From NCBI GenBank assembly GCA_036399175.1, contig DASWNP010000049.1:1-64000 (forward strand): a DNA stretch of 64,000 bases, given 5' to 3'. A program made the translations under genes and the position numbers. Within the stretch, counting starts at the first letter, position 1, and each line of letters begins with the position of its first letter. The DNA is from DASWNP01 sp036399175. GTDB taxonomy: Bacteria; Acidobacteriota; Blastocatellia; Pyrinomonadales; Pyrinomonadaceae. Below the pieces are notes generated by a model. The model did no database searches. It saw nothing but the letters and a program-made list of their open reading frames with translations, and had not been told where the DNA came from. Below are positions 61,843 through 64,000 of this stretch, piece by piece.

Positions 61843-62577
61843 ATGAAAAGGGTTCTGAGAAACTTTCTGAGCTTACTGCTTCTGGTCGGGGCTTTGAGTT
61901 TATCGAGCTTCGCGCAGGCTCAAAGCGGGTGGGAGAACAAGCCGTATCAGCAGTGGACGATGGAAGACCTCGAAAAAATCCTGAGCGATTCGCCCTGGGC
62001 GCAGACGCGCGAGAAGGGGCTGGTCGTGATGAACTCAGGCTCGTCGGACTTCGCTCTTAGTCTGCCCGCCTCGCCCGAGCGCGTTACCCTTCGACTTCGT
62101 TCAGGGCTTCCCATCCGCGTCGCCCTGATGCGTCTCAGGCAGATGAAGTCGAAGTACGACAAGATGAGCGAGAAGGAGAAGGCAGACTTCGACGCCAGGA
62201 CGAAAACGCTTCTGGAGTGTCCGGCCTGCGCCGATAATTACGTCGTCGCGCTGAGCCCGCCGCCGGGCGAGAGCAAAGGCGTGCCGACGATTTTTCGCAA
62301 CATGTCGCTGGCCGCTGCCAGACAGAGCGTTGAAATCTCGAACGATGCCGGTGAGAAGCGCGAGCTGGTACATTTCGAGCCGCCCAAGACGCCCGGAGGC
62401 GAAGTGACCTTTTTCTTCGCAAGGCTCAACCAGAAGGGCGAGCCGCTGTTGACACCCACGAGCAAGAAACTCTTCATCACCTTCGACACGAAAATATTCG
62501 GCGACCATCCCTCGCTCGTCAGGCGTTTCGAGTTCGACGTGCAGAAAATGCTCATCAAAGGACAGGTCTCTTTCTGA
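61843..62577 (+). CDS. Secreted protein of unknown function
   Basis: 244 residues. Signal peptide (about 1-26, FLSLLLLVGALSLSSFAQA). The mature start WENKPYQQWTMEDLEKILSDSPWA is a motif seen in exported proteins of this phylum as far as I recall; a CxxC-like ECPACADN lies at ~125-132, and the C-terminal half looks beta-rich (ELVHFEPPKTPGGEVTFFFA, KLFITFDTKIF). ATG at 61843 has GAGAGGAAG upstream. It closes the plus-strand envelope run and ends tail-to-tail 27 bp from the aminopeptidase gene. Confidence 0.75.
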   Translation: MKRVLRNFLSLLLLVGALSLSSFAQAQSGWENKPYQQWTMEDLEKILSDSPWAQTREKGLVVMNSGSSDFALSLPASPERVTLRLRSGLPIRVALMRLRQMKSKYDKMSEKEKADFDARTKTLLECPACADNYVVALSPPPGESKGVPTIFRNMSLAAARQSVEISNDAGEKRELVHFEPPKTPGGEVTFFFARLNQKGEPLLTPTSKKLFITFDTKIFGDHPSLVRRFEFDVQKMLIKGQVSF

Positions 62578-62604
62578 CGCTTCCGACCATTTCTGAACCG
62601 GCGC

Positions 62605-64000
62605 TCAGGGCATCGTGCGCGAGGCGCGTTCAACGAAGGATTCGATTTCGGGGATGGTGCGCGGTAGGGCGGCGGAGAGATTTCGGTAGCCTTCGGGGGT
62701 GACGAGCGCATCGTCTTCGATGCGGACGCCGATGTTTTTGTATTTCTCGAAGGCGGGGCGCACGGCTTCGATGAGCTTTTCGTTCTCGGGCGTGCGGGGC
62801 AGGCGCTCCAGCGCGTCGGCGCGGATGTAGAGGCCGGGCTCGACCGTCAAGACCATGCCGGGCTCAAGTGGCGCGTTGCCGTAGCCGATGTCGTGCGCGT
62901 TCATGCCGAGCCAATGAGACGTGCCGTGCGGAAACCAGATGAAATACTGCGCGGAGTTTCGATTCGTAATCAGCCCGAGACGCAGCAACCCGTCCTTGAG
63001 AGCTTCCACAGCAGCATTGTGAACATCCGAGAGAGTCGCGCCGGGGCGGACGGCTTTAAAGGCTGCCTCCTGCGCGTCGAGCACGATGCGGTAGATGTCC
63101 GCTTGCGCGGGTGTGAAGCGACCGCTCAAGGGGAAGGTGCGCGTGATGTCGGCGGTGTAGTGGTCGAACTCCGCGCCGATGTCCATGAGCAGCAGGTCGT
63201 TTGGTTTGATTGCTCCCTGAAGGTCTGTGTGATGAATCGTCGTCGCGTTTGCGCCCGCGCCGATGATGGAGGGAAAACCGGGCGAGTCCGCGCCTCGACG
63301 CCTGAAGGTGTAGAGCACTTCGGCTTCGACCTCGTACTCGCGGCTCAAACGTCCGGCGACGGCCATCGCGCGCCCCATTGCTTCGGTCGTGATGTCGATG
63401 GCGTGCTGCAAGCGCTGTAGCTCGGAGGGCGATTTTCGCAGGCGCATGACGGCGAAGAGGTGGAAGGCGCTGCGCACGTTGAAGCCGCTCGCGGTCTTCG
63501 TCCAAGATTCGGCGAAGCGCTGTTCGCGTCGCCACTCGCGCGCGTCGCCGAACGCGCCCGTGTCGGCATCCCGAAGCGGGACGAGCAGGTAGAGCGCGGC
63601 TTCCTTCCGTGCGCTCGCGGCGAAGAGAGCTTCAAACCCGCTTGCAGGAGTTTCTGCTGATTGAGCGTTGGCAGTTGAAGCGCTCCGAGAGGAAGCGTCC
63701 GCCGCTTGAGACGTGCGCGCCGGGGCGTCGGAGAGCAGAACGGCCTCCGGCTTCGGCCTGTAAGGCTGACGCTTAGAGAGCGCCTCCATGAAGGGCGCAA
63801 ACTCGCGGCTGTCCCAGATTTCCCTGACGCCGCTCAGGCGTCGCGCTTCTTCGGCGCTGTACATCGCGCCGCCCCACGCTTCCGCAGTCGGATTACGACG
63901 CGGCAAAAACAGTATCTCGCCGTGCGCCTGATTGCCGGGCAGCAGGACGAGCGTCGCGCCCGGCTGTTTGAGATGCGTCAGGTAGTAAAGATTGTTCTCC
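62605..64000 (-). CDS. pepP: Xaa-Pro aminopeptidase (M24B), partial at window edge
   Basis: Cut at the right edge: the open frame runs past 64000, and its upstream codons (NNLYYLTHLKQPGATLVLLP) are the typical N-domain of M24B peptidases, so the start lies outside. The C-terminal pita-bread domain is complete, with metal ligands in LLLMDIGAEFDHYTADITRT (two Asp), HGTSHWLGMNAHD (His), LTVEPGLY (Glu) and RIEDDALVT (Glu). Removes N-terminal residues preceding proline. A Ser/Ala-rich insert between the domains (~65-100 of the visible part) is unusual. Stands alone on this strand. Confidence 0.92.
   Translation of the reverse strand, partial: ENNLYYLTHLKQPGATLVLLPGNQAHGEILFLPRRNPTAEAWGGAMYSAEEARRLSGVREIWDSREFAPFMEALSKRQPYRPKPEAVLLSDAPARTSQAADASSRSASTANAQSAETPASGFEALFAASARKEAALYLLVPLRDADTGAFGDAREWRREQRFAESWTKTASGFNVRSAFHLFAVMRLRKSPSELQRLQHAIDITTEAMGRAMAVAGRLSREYEVEAEVLYTFRRRGADSPGFPSIIGAGANATTIHHTDLQGAIKPNDLLLMDIGAEFDHYTADITRTFPLSGRFTPAQADIYRIVLDAQEAAFKAVRPGATLSDVHNAAVEALKDGLLRLGLITNRNSAQYFIWFPHGTSHWLGMNAHDIGYGNAPLEPGMVLTVEPGLYIRADALERLPRTPENEKLIEAVRPAFEKYKNIGVRIEDDALVTPEGYRNLSAALPRTIPEIESFVERASRTMP

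Overview
The window is a gene-dense, GC-rich chromosomal segment with no phage, plasmid or transposase genes. Placement is inference only. The mixture of a split cytochrome b with a giant multiheme cytochrome c, caa3-type oxidase genes, a DUF4214 secreted protein, prepilin peptidase and Gram-negative envelope genes fits Acidobacteriota (Blastocatellia-like) best. It looks aerobic and Gram-negative.

Layout. 1-1400: a 4Fe-4S ferredoxin facing a DUF433/DUF5615 toxin-antitoxin-like pair. 1408-19183 (minus): one long respiratory supercluster, read as Rieske protein, cytochrome b N-half, cytochrome b C-half, octaheme cytochrome c, cupredoxin lipoprotein, ctaA, ctaB, COX2, COX1, two COX3 proteins, COX4, small proteins, DUF420 and a HEAT-repeat protein. 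Together these supply quinol oxidation, periplasmic electron transfer, heme A synthesis and O2 reduction. 19489-22135: a glutaredoxin-like protein and a secreted PQQ-type sugar dehydrogenase. 22396-28764 (minus): a metal-chelatase operon in which the large H subunit is cut into two genes in swapped order, behind a fused I-D ATPase. 28853-34113 (minus): a secreted protein, tRNA-Leu, and gap-pgk-tpiA-secG. 34596-45763: TolC-like protein, glycosyltransferase, PBP4-type carboxypeptidase, prepilin peptidase, histidine kinase, DUF5995, FAD oxidoreductase and UbiD. 45972-50609 (minus): a HEAT protein, an M16 peptidase pair and a 2Fe-2S protein. 50792-62577 (plus): FHA-protease, PMT-like glycosyltransferase and a run of envelope genes including a flippase-FtsX fusion. 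62605-64000: Xaa-Pro aminopeptidase, cut by the window edge.

The most unusual feature is a dispersed family of about 15 intergenic hairpins. Each has two long arms built from a locus-specific 7-10 bp word repeated with small variations, around a short A/T-rich centre that resembles 'AAAACCAAAGC-TTTCTGCTTTTC' at many loci. Several are nested one inside another, several supply the stop codons of flanking genes, one sits in frame inside the chelatase H subunit, and one encodes the N-terminus of a phosphodiesterase-like protein. They behave like small mobile palindromic elements that tolerate being translated.
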